Source: Cucumis sativus
Lineage: Eukaryota; Streptophyta; Magnoliopsida; Cucurbitales; Cucurbitaceae
Length of the DNA: 64,000 nt
Direction of reading: 5' to 3'
Assembly: GCF_000004075.3 (NCBI RefSeq)
Contig: NC_026660.2
Location: forward strand, 19,797,837 to 19,861,836
The translations under genes and the position numbers were made by a program. The notes beneath the pieces were generated by a model that saw nothing but the letters and a program-made list of their open reading frames with translations, was not told the origin of the DNA and did no database searches. Shown in pieces: positions 1-12,792 of the stretch. Every line of letters begins with the position of its first letter. Positions within the stretch are counted from its first letter, which is position 1.

Positions 1-2500
1 ACCACTCATACAAAAAAAAAACCCATAAAATGATAAAGTTTCATTCTATACCGTCAAGTGGGTTAGGTGGTTAAAACAAACTCACATTGAGTTTGGTTCA
101 CCACTAATGTAATAAATACACATTTAGTATAATAATTGAAACTCTATTTTACTTTCTTTTTACTGAGTTCCATATCAGAATCAATTGACAATTAAATTAG
201 TTGTTAATCTATCTTATATGGAGTATGAGTCTCATTTGTTTTTTTCAATATAGAACTCTCGACTTCTCCAACAATTTTTCCATCACCAACTATACATTTT
301 TTCTTTATTGCGATAAGCAAAAATTATAATTTTTCCAATGAAACATATGATTTATGTCATTCTAATTCTACGTAATTGATTGTATGACCAACATTATAAG
401 ATTTGTCGGTCTTCTTTAGTCATGAAAAATGTTAATTGACATGTTTCTCCATTTTGCATAATCTTATCGTGCTTTACAAATGATTGTGCTGAGTTTGATA
501 GAAAGTTATCATATAAATCCTTACTTATAGTAGTGTTTTGTAGTCGTTATGCGTTGTTTTGCTTGAAAGGCTTAGAAGATATTGCAGCGGAGCAGATAAC
601 AATATCTTTTACTTGCAACCATATATATATATATATTTTTTTTTGGAATTTGGCCAAAAATTCAAGTTTAGAAGTCGTAAGAAAGCAAACATATAGTTAT
701 ATCAATTTGAAGGCTTTTTGTCTCCTATACAAGGGATAATTTTGTAGGGATAAAACTCCTCAACTCCTCTGTGTATACAGTGAATTTTTCTTATTTTGGA
801 ATAGCCCGAAGTTTGGTTTTCACTACAAAATCAACCCCAGCTGAAAGAAGTCATATACAAATTATGTTTCCTTCACTCCAAGAAATGATTTTTGTTTCTT
901 CAAAATAAGAATGTGCAAGCTACTATGTTTCTTATTATCATGTCATGACATCTCTGGCTGCCTTGTTATATACTTAATGCTCTTCCTATATCTATTCTTA
1001 TGGATGCACATTTATGTTATTCGTCTGGATAGTGAGAGCAGCAAGATTCTCTTGATGGGGAGAACGAAAGAAAATGTAGACCACTTGCAATGGCTACTTA
1101 GTTGCTTAATTAAGAAAATGTATTTATCTTCCAGTTGTCATTTGTCAATCATCTAGTTACTATGACCAATAAATTGTAAGAAATTTATCTTCAACTGATC
1201 GTAGGTGCTTCTTGATGATTGTTGGTTTTTTAATTATATAATAATTAACTCGACATATACAGCTTAGAAGGTACAATGTCTAGACATATATTCTTTTCTT
1301 TTTTTCGTTGGATTAATCTCCGTTTGCAACGATGTACAAAAATTTACCATATTTAATCTAATTTTCTTTCTTGGTGTTAAAAATAAATTACGTATCCTTA
1401 TCATCTTCCATTGATCCAGTGAAAAGCATAGTCATTCATCACACTATAGCCATTAATATCATCGACCACGGACCGCTACTACCTAATCAGTTTAAATTAA
1501 AAAGAAAAAGTAAATCAATTTATTTTAAACTATAATAAAATAAATCAAAATATAGGAAAGTATGATAAATAGTGATGGCAGTTAGTTTGTAGGTAGCGTG
1601 ATGATAGTCTATCTATCTTATTTTACAGAATAGGAAATAAATTTAATACTTATCAAAAACCTAAAAGGAAATAATATTTTAAAATGAAAAGATGGTTAGA
1701 AATGTCAATGTTTCAATATGGAATCTTCAACAATAAATCAATATTTCTCTTATTAATATATTGAAAACCGAATTGAACTTTATTCTTATTTTAGGGAGGG
1801 GAATAAAGAGGAAAGAGAAGAGAAAGAAGAAAAGGAAACAAAAGTTATAACGTTGGCCCACGAATCCCAAGTTTTTGAAAAATCCAAACCTTTCCATTTA
1901 TTTATTATTTTGAAGGAAAATAACCCCAACCTTTTTATTTATTTATATTATTTTTAGAAAAAAAAGGATAACTCTTGATATTATGATAGTTACAATTATA
2001 TTCTTAATTTTTTAAAATTAAAAATTGGGTATTTTTACTTATTTAAAATTAAAAATTGGGGTGATTTTATATATATATATGTAAGAATTTGATGTTAAAA
2101 AATTATTTTAAGTAACAAAATATCTAAAATTATCTATAAATATGATAAACACTGAGGTGTAATAAGAGAAAATATTAATTTAATTTAATGTGAGTCTAAT
2201 TTAGAGTTAGGTATGATATTATGAGATGTAATTGTTATTATTGAAAGTTTGAAGGGTATTAAATAATGTATAATAGTGTAAGGACCACTTTGCAAATTGT
2301 GAAAAAGGAGAAAAAAGAAGGGAAAGAAGGGTAGGTTTTTACAGCGCACGAGAAATGACTGCTTCAAATCTTTGGAAACCAAACCAACCCCGCCATCAAA
2401 TTGAACCCCAAATTTATCGCATTTCCATTCAACAAAATACACCCTAATGATTTGACCATTTTGCCCTTACCCGTTGATCTCAACGGTCATCTCCCCCTCC
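1..2500. other. intergenic, no gene seen
   Basis: This A+T-rich stretch contains only short chance open frames with no recognisable protein similarity. It includes a short TA run near 2069-2082. Its last few hundred bases are the likely promoter of the Nudix gene that follows. Nothing else could be supported. Confidence 0.6.
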
Positions 2501-2503
2501 CTC

Positions 2504-2513
2504 CATATATATT
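2504..2513 (+). promoter_or_regulatory. candidate TATA box of the Nudix gene
   Basis: A TATATAT-type motif lies about 50 bp before a long pyrimidine (TC) run and about 410 bp before the Nudix start codon. The placement fits a core promoter with transcription starting near 2535-2545. It rests on motif and position only. Confidence 0.4.
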
Positions 2514-2558
2514 TCCTTGGTGCTGATTCCACCGGATTCTCCCAAAAGCGGACCCACT

Positions 2559-2560
<2 letters not shown>

Positions 2561-2606
<46 letters not shown>
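2561..2606 (+). repeat. (TC)23 microsatellite in the Nudix leader
   Basis: A perfect TC dinucleotide run of about 46 bp lies between the candidate TATA box and the start codon. Such CT runs are common in plant 5' leaders and vary in length between accessions. A TA run follows at about 2870-2910, just before the start codon. Confidence 0.9.
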
Positions 2607-2613
<7 letters not shown>

Positions 2614-2920
2614 AATCCCAAATCCCCCTTCCCCCCATCCTCTGTTTTGACCCACCGCCAGATCCGCTTCACCCGCAAACACAACCTTCTCCATCTGGGT
2701 TTCTCTCCTTTCTTGCCCTAACAATCCCTCATTCATCACCTTTCTCTTCCATGGACTTCCACTTCCTCTTCAACCGTCCATTCTGAAAGAAATGGACATT
2801 GCCGGAATCTCTCCCCTGCTCTAGCAATGTGCAGGATTTTGTATTCTCAACTCCACGGACTTTAGTTTTCATATATATATATATATATATATATATTTTA
2901 TATATATATAGTTCTTTAGC

Positions 2921-5900
2921 ATGTCTGATTTGGTGGCCCGCACTGGACGGCATCAGCAGCGGTACGATGCCGGTTGTCGCCTTATTGCTGGGTACATTCC
3001 CACCAATGATTTGTAGACTTTAGCGATTTGATGGGGTTTTTTTTTTTTTTTTTTTTTTTTTGTAATCTTTGTGTATCTTGTGGCTTCTTAGTCGTTTTCG
3101 TGGACCATTCTTGTTGACGTTTGGTGAAAATGAGGTTGTCGTTATTGTTATTGCGTTTTTTTTTTTTTTTTGACTACTTAATGGAAAATTGACTGCTTTG
3201 GTTTTCACTGTGGTCGTTGTTTGGGGTATTGTGATGGTTGGTGATTCGTTGGCGGATGCTTTTAGAGATTAAGGGTTTGGAGATATTTGGATTTCGAATG
3301 GAGAATTTCTTGATACATGAGGTGTAATACTAGGAATTTGATTGGTTGATTTGGTACTTGAACAAAAATGCGTTCTTGAGTTCTAAGGTTTGGTGAGGCT
3401 TTATTTCTATGTTTTTGATTCTGTTTGGCTTCAAACAAATTCTAAAATGGTAGTAAGTCATCGCAAGGATGATGATAAACTACCGCCTTCTTTCCAACTT
3501 CCACAGAAACTAAGGAGAATTTTGCAGAGAGCAGTGGCCTAAGCAATTTTACCTATGTTTTTCAAGTTGTGTTACTGTGGCAGATTCTTTGACTTTTACT
3601 TCCATTATATTTCAGACTTTTAGTGAGATCCAGTGGGGTCAATTAGGTCATGTGATACTTTTAGGAACTTTTTAGTTGTTTTAGATTTGACCTAAACTCC
3701 TATAGGGCAGCAGAAGTTTGAGTTTTTCAGTGAACCGAACCTTAGAGTAGAAGTTCTGCCAGATTTTCATGCGTGGTTGGGTATATATTTGTCAAACAAT
3801 GTACTTTGCTGACAAATTAGTGGTTGTTATGGTGGAGGGCTCTGTCAGATAATGTTGGACAGGCATCAACTGGATTGGACACAAGTAGTCCAGGAAGTCT
3901 GTAATGCATTGGCCTGGAAACATAATGTGTTCTTTAACTGTCACCACACACAGCAATATATAGGGTAGCTTATTCATGATTTTTTAAGATAAGTGCGTTG
4001 TCTTTTGCCTAAAGTGTATTGCATTCTTGATGACTTGATGCAAAGTTGGCTTTTTATATGTGTCCTCAAAATTAAAAGTAATTTCTCCTCTCTTCATCTT
4101 GTCTTTGCAATGTAGAAATGATGTGGGAAATGCAGAGAATAAATCTGTATAACTGGAATTGGAATAGCATCATGCTCTTTGAGCTTGTTTGGTAGCATCA
4201 TTCTCTTTTATACTTCTACTATTTATTGTTGCCTAAGTCACTGCTCATTTGAAATTGATCTCTATTTCCGTTTTGCATTCTGTACTCTGGTGCTGCTCCT
4301 GTCCATTTCCTATGTATATTATTCACAACTCATCATTCTCGCTTCTACTTTTTTTTTTAGTACTTTCTTGTAGTTAATAAGTGATGGTTCATTTGGAATT
4401 TAACTCAGTGTTTAGCGTTATTATGCTCCATGGTTGCTTCCGCACATCTGCTTTGATGTTGAATATTTTCCACAATTCATGAAGTTCATTTTTTATTTTA
4501 AACTAATGAAATGCAGTTGATTCCTGTATGATAACTTTCACGTCTAGCCTAGAGGTTAACGTATTGTAGGAATGCCCCTCCTGCATTATCTGCTGATGCT
4601 ATTGCTATTCTTTTGTAGGTGTATTCCTTTTAGGTATAGAAGTTCCGATGGCAGTAGTGATGAAATTTCAGATAAAGTAGTGGAGGTGCTTATGATTGAC
4701 ACACCTAGTGGACCGGGCCTTTTGTTCCCAAAGGTATGAAATTATTGCCCTCCATTGACTTTCTCAGAACTTATTATTTATTTCAAAATGAGTTTTACTT
4801 AAAGAAAATGCAGAGTGGGATTACACAGATTTGATTTGATTTTGACCGTACAAATTATCTCATAGTTTGCAACATTTCTGTGTTGGGAACTTAAGGTTGA
4901 ACTTCTGCTTTTCTGCTTCCCTCATATGTAGAAAGTGTATATAGCTTATTTTATCTCTAACATCAGCATTTTCTCTAAAAGGGAGGCTGGGAGAATGACG
5001 AGACAGTGGAGGAGGCTGCTGTAAGGGAAGCTATTGAAGAAGCGGGTGTTCGTGGTGAACTTATGGTGAAATATTACTTTAATTAACATTTACAATGATT
5101 TTTCTTGAACTTTAAAAGTTTGATGGTACTGCATGGTAGTGATAGCTCTCTTCTCATTGCTTTTGGTGAAAATTGAAGGTCTTTCCATCTAACATATATA
5201 AAGAATACTTGATTGAAATGGGAGTGCTTGAGAGTGTTGAGGGGTGGGGTGCATGGTGTATCTTTTTTAATAACTTTCTGTAGGACTATGCAACTAGTTT
5301 CTTTTTCTTTGGATTGTTTTTGTTGTTGTGAAGGAGTAGTGATTGCTGCTAACTTCTCATTAGTAGAATAGATATAGTTAGGATAAAGACTGAAGTTATC
5401 GGGTTTTTTGCTGATAAGAAACTAAGGCTACCGATAACTTTTACTTTAGCAAATGAGAAAGTTAGACATGACACACCATAATCGTTTGTTCCTTGAATAC
5501 ATGTGAGGAACTACTATAAGATGGAACACTTATATACTCTTATATCTTTCTAGTTAAACACGATAAGTTTTAATAGACGCTTCTATAAACCTTTTGTTCC
5601 TTTGAACTATTACCTCATGGACTTCCTGGCTAACCATTTGATATTTCAATGGTGGTTTCATGAGTCTTATGATGGAACTTGCAATTTGCTTTAATCTAAT
5701 CTAACAGTATTTATTGTCGCCAAGTCTATGTCCAAGGGTGGTTAAGCCTGGGAGTTTGAATAATCATAGACATTTTGTGAGTTTCAATCATAAATGTAGT
5801 GGAACCATAATACGGTTGGTGATTAATTGTCACCAAGTCTATGCCCATGTCCAAGGGTAGACGTAGACTTGATATTTTGATATTTAGTGGAAGCATAGAT

Positions 5901-8900
5901 ATTTTGACATTTCAATGGTAGTTCTGTGAGCCATATGATGGAACTTGCAATTTGCTTTAATTTAATGTAACAGTATTTATTGCGCCAAGTCTATGTCCAA
6001 GGGTGGTTAAGCCTAGGGGTTTGTATAATCATAGATATTTTGTGAGTTTCAATCACGAGTGTGGCTATATCTTGATTTTTCAAGTTTAGGGTTTGCTGGC
6101 TTATTGGTGATTAATTTAATGTGTTTGTGTTTACATCTGACCAGAAGTTTCTAATGGGAAAAGCAACAAAGAACTCTGAGTCCTTCTTTGGATTGATAAA
6201 ATCTTATATATGATTGGGGTATCTCGGCACAAATTATAAGGGTTATCAGTTATGAATGACATATCAAAGTTCGTTACTATCCATCTCTAAGGCTAGCATA
6301 ACTCGGGCTGGTCTGATTTTTCTCTGGAAGGAGAATGATTGAACTGCTCTTTCTTTGGGCTTCTATAACACTTAAAAGGAAGATGGAAAAGTGAATGAAT
6401 GTATTCCCATTAATTCATGATATTAATACCACTAAGTTGAGTACCCTTTCTAATATTTTTACCATTATTTTTAGAAAAAAACATATTTTGGTTATCTCAA
6501 TGTCTATTTGGTCTTCGAGATTTCAAAAGGGTTACTTTTAGACCTTTTGTTAGTAGTTACTAGTTTGCTGACTTGGCAAACTAAATTAATTTGATATTAT
6601 TTTTTATGCTAGACAAGTGAGTTGAAAATTTTGATAGACCTCCGATACTGTATCAATATAGTAGGAGAGGGAAGAAGGGTAGTGGCACGTGTGTAGAATG
6701 ACACGTGTGAGTTATGTTAGTATAAAGAAAGAACAAGTATTGGGCGGGAAAGTTAGTTAGAGATTTTGAAGAAAAGTTTTCTGTTCTTCCTTGAGAGATA
6801 GGTTAACAGAAGAGGGTTTGAGTTTTGTTTGTGATCGAATTAGGGTGTGTAACCTAGATTCATATTTGAATCTATTATCAATAAAAGTAAAATTTTCTTT
6901 AGCTTCTGGTTTCCATCAAATTTCTTCTGGTCTTGGTCTTCTTTCCCTTCCTTTGGAACTTTTTGGTGTGGACGTACATTGTCTCTCATTCTCTCCCAGT
7001 CAATGCTCACCCAAGAGAGGAAAATATTTGCTTATGAGAATCAAGAAAAAAACTATACCAATTGACTATAAGAGTGTTTCAACTAGCTAGTGCCTCAATT
7101 TTTGTTTGGGAGTGATGAGGGCACTAAGGGAGTGTCCACATAGTGGAGATGTCTGGGTGCGTCTGCTGATCCATCATATCTTTTTTTAAAAAGCAGTGCC
7201 TCGAATTGAAAAAAGCCCAAACCTTCATGCAAAGGAACATGGGGGGAAGATTTACCTTGCTACTCCAAGTTCTTTATAGAGTGGACCATCCTGGCATGAG
7301 GGGAAATTCGAGAGCTGCCTTTCTAGCTTATCATTTCAGCGTGTTTATCCTTGCTAGTTGAGTTCCCACGTGAAGAATTTAACTTCCTTTTAGGCATTTT
7401 TTATGGCAAATCTTTTTGTGAAGAATGAATAGATCTGAAGATCAGATCAATAATACGAGTGTGGAAGTAAAAGGAACTAGCAGGATCTGAAGGCCAAATC
7501 AACCTGGTCAGTAGAGACGGTTGGGAAAATCTCGTGCAGCTTGTTTGCTAGGAGTTTATTCTTCAATATCTTTTTATAAAAATGTTCTTCTCTAAACCAA
7601 GTTTCCGAGAAATCCTCAATGGTATTCTAGACGCGCTTTATGGAGAGAGATTTTGTTGGCCTGAGAGTCGAAAAAACTGTGGGGGAGTCAAGTCCTAGGG
7701 GAAAGAAGTGTTACCAATCCAACAATAAGTCGAACAATAAATAAAAGGCATACAGAAACTATTGTGATAACTAGGTAAGGCTTCCCTGGTGACTGACACA
7801 AGATTCTCTTAACACTTCTCAAGAGTTAGCGAGCCCTTGTTATGTTACCCTTTTCATCTATGTAAAATTATAAACCACCTCTTCTTATGCTTTAAATGAT
7901 GAACCTAGGCAGTTATCAAATGAGGGATGGTTTACCTTGGGTAACTGTGGCTTAGAATGAACGATATCATGGGAAGGTTGACATATGTTGCCTACATAAA
8001 GATGTTGGATCAAGATTAGAAACCTCCTGTTAAATAGAGCCTTTAAATAATATTAGGGAAGAGGGTGGAAGCTCTGGGAAGTATGCTAGGAAAGATTACC
8101 TGAAATAGTTAATGGAAGCAACCATTAAAATCAAGTAAACAATTTCTCATCTTATTCCTTCGGGAAGGAGGAGAGGTTTTCAAGTCCACCAAACTGTAGT
8201 CTTCTCTCATGCGAGACTCTTCAATGTTGGAAAAGTGGTTGGCTGTCCTTGGAGTTTTGTTTATATTATAAAGAAGTCACTGGCCTGTTAAACTTCAATG
8301 AGACAGACAAACTGCCTAAATGCGTAGCTGACAAAAACCATAAAGTGAGTGAGATGTCTTTGAATTCAAAGGCATATAACAATGAACCCAAGGAGGGGTG
8401 ATATTGATAAGTGAAACCTCTGCTGCTCTGGTATAAAATATGAGGATTTGGGAATGCTTATCCATGTCACTTGAAACATAATAAACCCTCAAGGACAAAA
8501 TAATAATAAATGAGTCAGCAGAAAGTTTGTATAACCTCAATTTCGTGAGGAGGGGTGGACCTTTTCTATTTGGAAATGGAGGATCCGACCGTTGCTGTTG
8601 CAAAGGCGTCAGAAATTCAAAATTGAAGAAAAAGGAAGCATTGGAGAGTGAGTTTTGAAGTTGCTTGGAAGAATCTGTTTTTTAGAGAACCAAAAGGATA
8701 ACTCATACACCCAATAGTACGACAGCTTTCGCTTGTTTTTGATCCCTACCCAGGAAAAGCATCATAGAAGGACAAGCATTCAATTTAGATTTAGATTTAG
8801 ATTTGGAAGGACTGATGACTACTACTTTGCTTCCCAGGCTTCCTAGGAATGCCTCTGAATTAGTCTAATGCCTAAAAAACTTGTAGACGTACAAGAGGAT

Positions 8901-10474
8901 CTTGAGCCTATGATGAAGTCGACGTACACGAGGATATTGAGCCTATTAATCGTGGCACGTAGATATGAATAAATACAATTGAGAATTGGAGAGCTATTTT
9001 CTCATTAAGGAAAATGTTTGGCTAAACTATGAAGGTTGAAAAGTTATTTACTTTTTTTGGTTTGACCGGAAAGAAATAGTAGATAAGTTTATCTCTATAG
9101 GATAGTAAGATTTAGTAGATAAGTTTATCACTATAGGATAGTAATATTTATTGATTTTCTTGCAGCTCTATGAGTACACTCTTATGTGATTACAAAATTC
9201 ATGACCTTTTTTATATTTGTGACTGTCCGGGCCAGGCTATGTACACGTTGACTAATCGCACCAGCACTTTTTGATCCACACATAACAAAAGTGATGGAAC
9301 ATGTTCACCTAAATATGGTTGTTTGATTATCTTTTTCCTTTTTTTGTTCTCCCCTAGCTATTTTGTGTACTTTCAGATTTTCTCTGTGAAAACCTGAAAA
9401 CTATATAGATTGTTTGATGATGATGAATAAGTGTCATCCAATAAGCTCAATTGATTGGATCACTCACATTATTTGCCATTATTTGCAAAACATGTCAGTT
9501 TGGGATATTCCAAATGCATTGTCTTCCCCTCTCCTCTTTTCAATATCTATTTTGTTTGTTGAAATAATTTTTTGTCACGGAAGAAAGCTGCAAAAGCATG
9601 ATCTTATTTATGGGAGTTTTGAAAATGGATAAGAATGAATGAGTTAAAGATGACCGCCAAGGTACAAATAGAACTTTTGACTTTAACTAGTTTCATAGAA
9701 TGTTTTAAATGTTTTGGGTTTATTTATGTTAACTAAATTTCCAAACTGGAGACTATAAGGCATGTTATATACATTTTTGTGAATAGGTAAAAATGTCCAT
9801 TGTTTCTTTTTTCTCCTAGAAAAAGTGGGAAAAACCTATTTAGTTTGTTTTTTTTTTCTTAATTATACTCCAAGCCAAGAAACAACAAATTTGGTCTAAA
9901 GACCACATGGGGACAAATAAATTTCCCATTTCTAAATGATATCTAAGGTTATGTATTAAATCTACTTTTAAATCCTTTCCATTATCTTTTAAATCCTTTC
10001 CATTATTAATTTCTCACTTTAAAACATCATTCGACCGTATGGTAATGACCCGGACCGGCCATAGGGACAAATCTATTCCCATTTCTAATTGATAACAAAA
10101 GTACTTTCAAATGTTGTTGAAGTTATTAAATGAGAATCATTCTGTATGAGTATGAGGAGATGCACAACTTATTATTATTATTTTTTCAACCTAGCTTTTT
10201 GTGCTAAAATTATGGTTGACAGGGTTTCTTGGGAGACTATCATTTCAAGAGTAAAACACAGCAAGATGAGTTTAGTCCAGATGGATTGTGTAGAGCTGCA
10301 ATGTATGCATTACTTGTCACTGAGGAGCTTGAGTGCTGGCCGGAGCAGAACACAAGAAACAGAAGTTGGGTGACCATACCTGAGGCAATTGAAAAATGCA
10401 GGCATGCATGGATGACGGATGCCCTTGTCATTGGTTTTAACAAATGGCATGCAGAAAATACTAGTGATGAATAA
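2921..10474 (+). CDS. Nudix hydrolase, AtNUDT12/13/16-like
   Basis: Four coding exons (2921-2991, 4619-4733, 4982-5065, 10223-10474) join in frame to 522 nt, giving 173 residues, close to the usual length of about 180. The protein opens MSDLVARTGRHQQRY, as this plant subfamily does. A full Nudix box occupies residues 63-85: G63, E69, R77-E78, E81-E82 and G84 match the pattern Gx5Ex7REUxEExGU, whose glutamates bind the catalytic metal. The family hydrolyses nucleoside diphosphate-linked compounds; this subgroup has been tied to diadenosine polyphosphates and diphosphoinositol polyphosphates. Substrate and location are inferred from relatives, whose reported sites include mitochondria and nucleus. 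Exon 3 to exon 4 spans a 5.16-kb intron, unusually long beside its neighbours and filled with repeats. The leader carries a TC microsatellite and short upstream frames. Confidence 0.93.
5641..6055. repeat. diverged tandem duplication in Nudix intron 3
   Basis: A segment of about 150 bp at 5641-5790 recurs at 5908-6055 with about 85-90% identity by eye. Both copies share the landmarks GATGGAACTTGCAATTTGCT and AAGTCTATGTCCAAGGGTGG. A shorter third piece of the unit sits between them at about 5825-5865. No coding content was seen. Confidence 0.85.
6560..6950 (+). mobile_element. possible LTR-like fragment in Nudix intron 3
   Basis: This part of the intron carries a TATAAAG motif near 6721 and an AATAAA signal near 6879 about 160 bp later, followed by a T-rich stretch. 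That order resembles the U3-R-U5 plan of a retrotransposon LTR. No matching second LTR, target duplication, primer-binding site or retroelement protein was found. If real, it is a solo or degraded LTR. Confidence 0.25.
9077..9148. repeat. two tandem copies of a 36-bp unit
   Basis: Units at 9077-9112 and 9113-9148 are nearly identical; both contain TAGTAGATAAGTTTATC and ATAGGATAGTAA. They lie within Nudix intron 3 and have no evident function. Confidence 0.9.
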
Positions 10475-12640
10475 CTTAAAGCTTCATATCCGTGCAATGT
10501 ATGCGCATTACGAAGTATCGTGCATGCCAACGAACATCTAGAGGATTGTTTTCGAGTCTCTTTTCCCATCCTCAACCAATCATGAAGAATCAAATAGTAG
10601 AACTAACACTGAGGATTACAAAGGCAATGTTTTTGGTTGCTCATTTATACATTTAACCCTTATGTTTTTAATTTGGAGGGAATTCAATCCTTATATAAGC
10701 ACTTGGTCAAGCTTCCATTGATTTACAAATGTATTTCAAATTTTCTTATTCATTTACAAGTGTGATGAATTACATGCCATGATTTAATATGGTATATTGG
10801 AGGAATATGAAGTCAGAAAGTTGTCAAAGGTAAATTGGTGGTTGATTGATTTTTCTCTTCCAACTAAATAGATTGACAAGTCATTCTAAACCAGTGTAAG
10901 AGCTTAATTCATCTTGAAAAAGATGAAATCAAGCTCGACAAAGGAGCAAATTTTTACCCTCTTTTGCTTCTCTATTTTTTCATTGTACTTTTCTATAGCT
11001 CTCACTTAGATTGTATTTTTTTATGTTTATGTTTTATAAAGCAAGTTTTGTTATGAGTTTATACATTTTTTTTAATTCAAACAAAGGGTTAAAAGCTTTA
11101 TTCTGGGCTGGTTGCTACCCACTTCATTTGTTTTTATTGATCTAATTCAAAAGCACATCATTTCCAACAAAATAAAAGAAAAAAAAAGATTTTTTTTTGA
11201 AACTATAGTTAGACTAGCAATTAATATCAAATAATTATGAAAAAAACCAAGATAAGAGCACCCTCCTTGGATGGAGTGATAGATTGAGTGCAACTGTGAA
11301 AATGAGAAAATGAGGAGAGGTATACTATCCTAAAAAAATTAATATAATATTTTGGTTACTAAGCTATGCTTTAGGGTAATTTATATTTATAGATTAAATT
11401 TGTGCATTTTAAATATTGAGAAATTTACCGTTCAATCTTGTCATTCACTTCTTTTTTTAAATGCAATGATGGAATAAAATTATTATTGAAATTATAACGT
11501 TAGAGTTTCAGTTCAGTAAAAAAATACAAATATCTAATAATGTTCGATAACCATAGATAATTTATAGAAAAAAGACCCCTCAAAAACTTCTTTTATTATA
11601 CTTGTTCTAAATAAAGATGCAATTACAAAATTTTGATTTTTCATATAATTAAATAGAAAAAAATAGCTATAGTGATATTTTTTTTAAAGAAAATTTATAT
11701 TTTAAAATTGCATGTTCGTATCAAGATTTTTAATTGATCTCACTCCCAATGAATCGATAATAGTTTGAAGTAAGAATGAACTATTCTTGTTTTATTCTAT
11801 TAATATCTTTTCAATATCCAATACACTAAGACTCATCTATGATATATCCATGAATTTCCAAGTTTTTTAATCTAAGAAGTTGATTGTGTTACCATTAAGT
11901 GCTTTGTAAAATCTAAAAATGAAAACTTTTGCACATTCTTTGGCTGGCTAACCTAATTCTTAAAAATAATAGATTGGACATCAATTCATCTAACTTAAAT
12001 CTATTTTTCTTTAAAATTTAAGAACAAATTAAACTTTCAAACTGGTTCCATATCATATTAAAATATATTTATTTCAAAACTTTTAAAATGAGTTGACTAA
12101 AACAATAATTAATCAGTATAATAAAATAGTATTTAATTAAGACAAAAAAAAATGGTACATAATATTTGTAAATATTTTAAATGATTTTGTAATTTAAAAT
12201 AACTTTTCTAAATAAACAAATTAAAAAACAAATTTTAATTTAAAGAAAGGATAAAAGACATCACTTTAATTAAACTTTCTAATGAAGTTAAATTTTGGTT
12301 GAAATGGGAAGAACAATTTAGAACTATGAGAACTGGTCATATCATATTTGATGTTCTTCTCTAAATGGCGAATCAAACACTTAGCGGCAGATTTGATTAC
12401 TCTGCTCATTTACTGACAAATAAACTAAAGAGGAGGAAACCCAAAATTGGAGACTCTTCGTCAAATTGGCGTCGCACTATTTCTGAATTTCGCCTTTCTG
12501 ACACCGTCGTCGAATTCGAAGTAAAAAAAAAAAAAGAGAGAAAGATAAAAGGCCTTTTGAAGGCTAAAAGACAACTCACGTCAAAAGGGGCTAATCCTTC
12601 AAATATATATATACAAAAGAAAAAACAGTAATTGCAGACA
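10475..12640. other. Nudix 3' flank and intergenic
   Basis: The first 200-300 bp are probably the 3' untranslated region of the Nudix transcript. The rest is A+T-rich and without recognisable genes. An 88-codon frame at 12365-12631 is lysine-rich, matches nothing I know and ends in a TA/A-rich stretch, so it is not called as a gene. Confidence 0.6.
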
Positions 12641-12689
12641 ATTAGTCCTTGGAAAGTGGAAAACTTTCTCCACAACGGTTCGTCTAGAG

Positions 12690-12792
12690 ATTGGCGTGGC
12701 CTTGAACAACCCCCCTCAATACGCTCTTACCATTCATCCACACAAATTTCAGTAAAGACCCAGTTGCATTTTCGTCTTCGTTAGTTACCCAG
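12690..12792 (+). other. candidate first 5'-UTR exon of the TGA gene
   Basis: The stretch ends in CCAG before a strong donor, GTGAGT, starting at 12793. It is richer in C than its surroundings and lies 2.8 kb ahead of the TGA start codon. Plant TGA genes often have a non-coding first exon and a leader intron. Possible acceptors just before the coding exon are near 15450 and 15513. The exact transcript cannot be settled from sequence alone. Confidence 0.4.

Noticed and set aside
2517-2786. 89-codon frame across the TC microsatellite
   Set aside because: It begins at TTG, its core is repeat-encoded Ser-Leu, and it lies in the Nudix leader.
12365-12631. 88-codon lysine-rich open frame upstream of the TGA gene
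   Set aside because: It has no recognisable similarity, ends in low-complexity A/TA-rich sequence and has no supporting splice or promoter structure.
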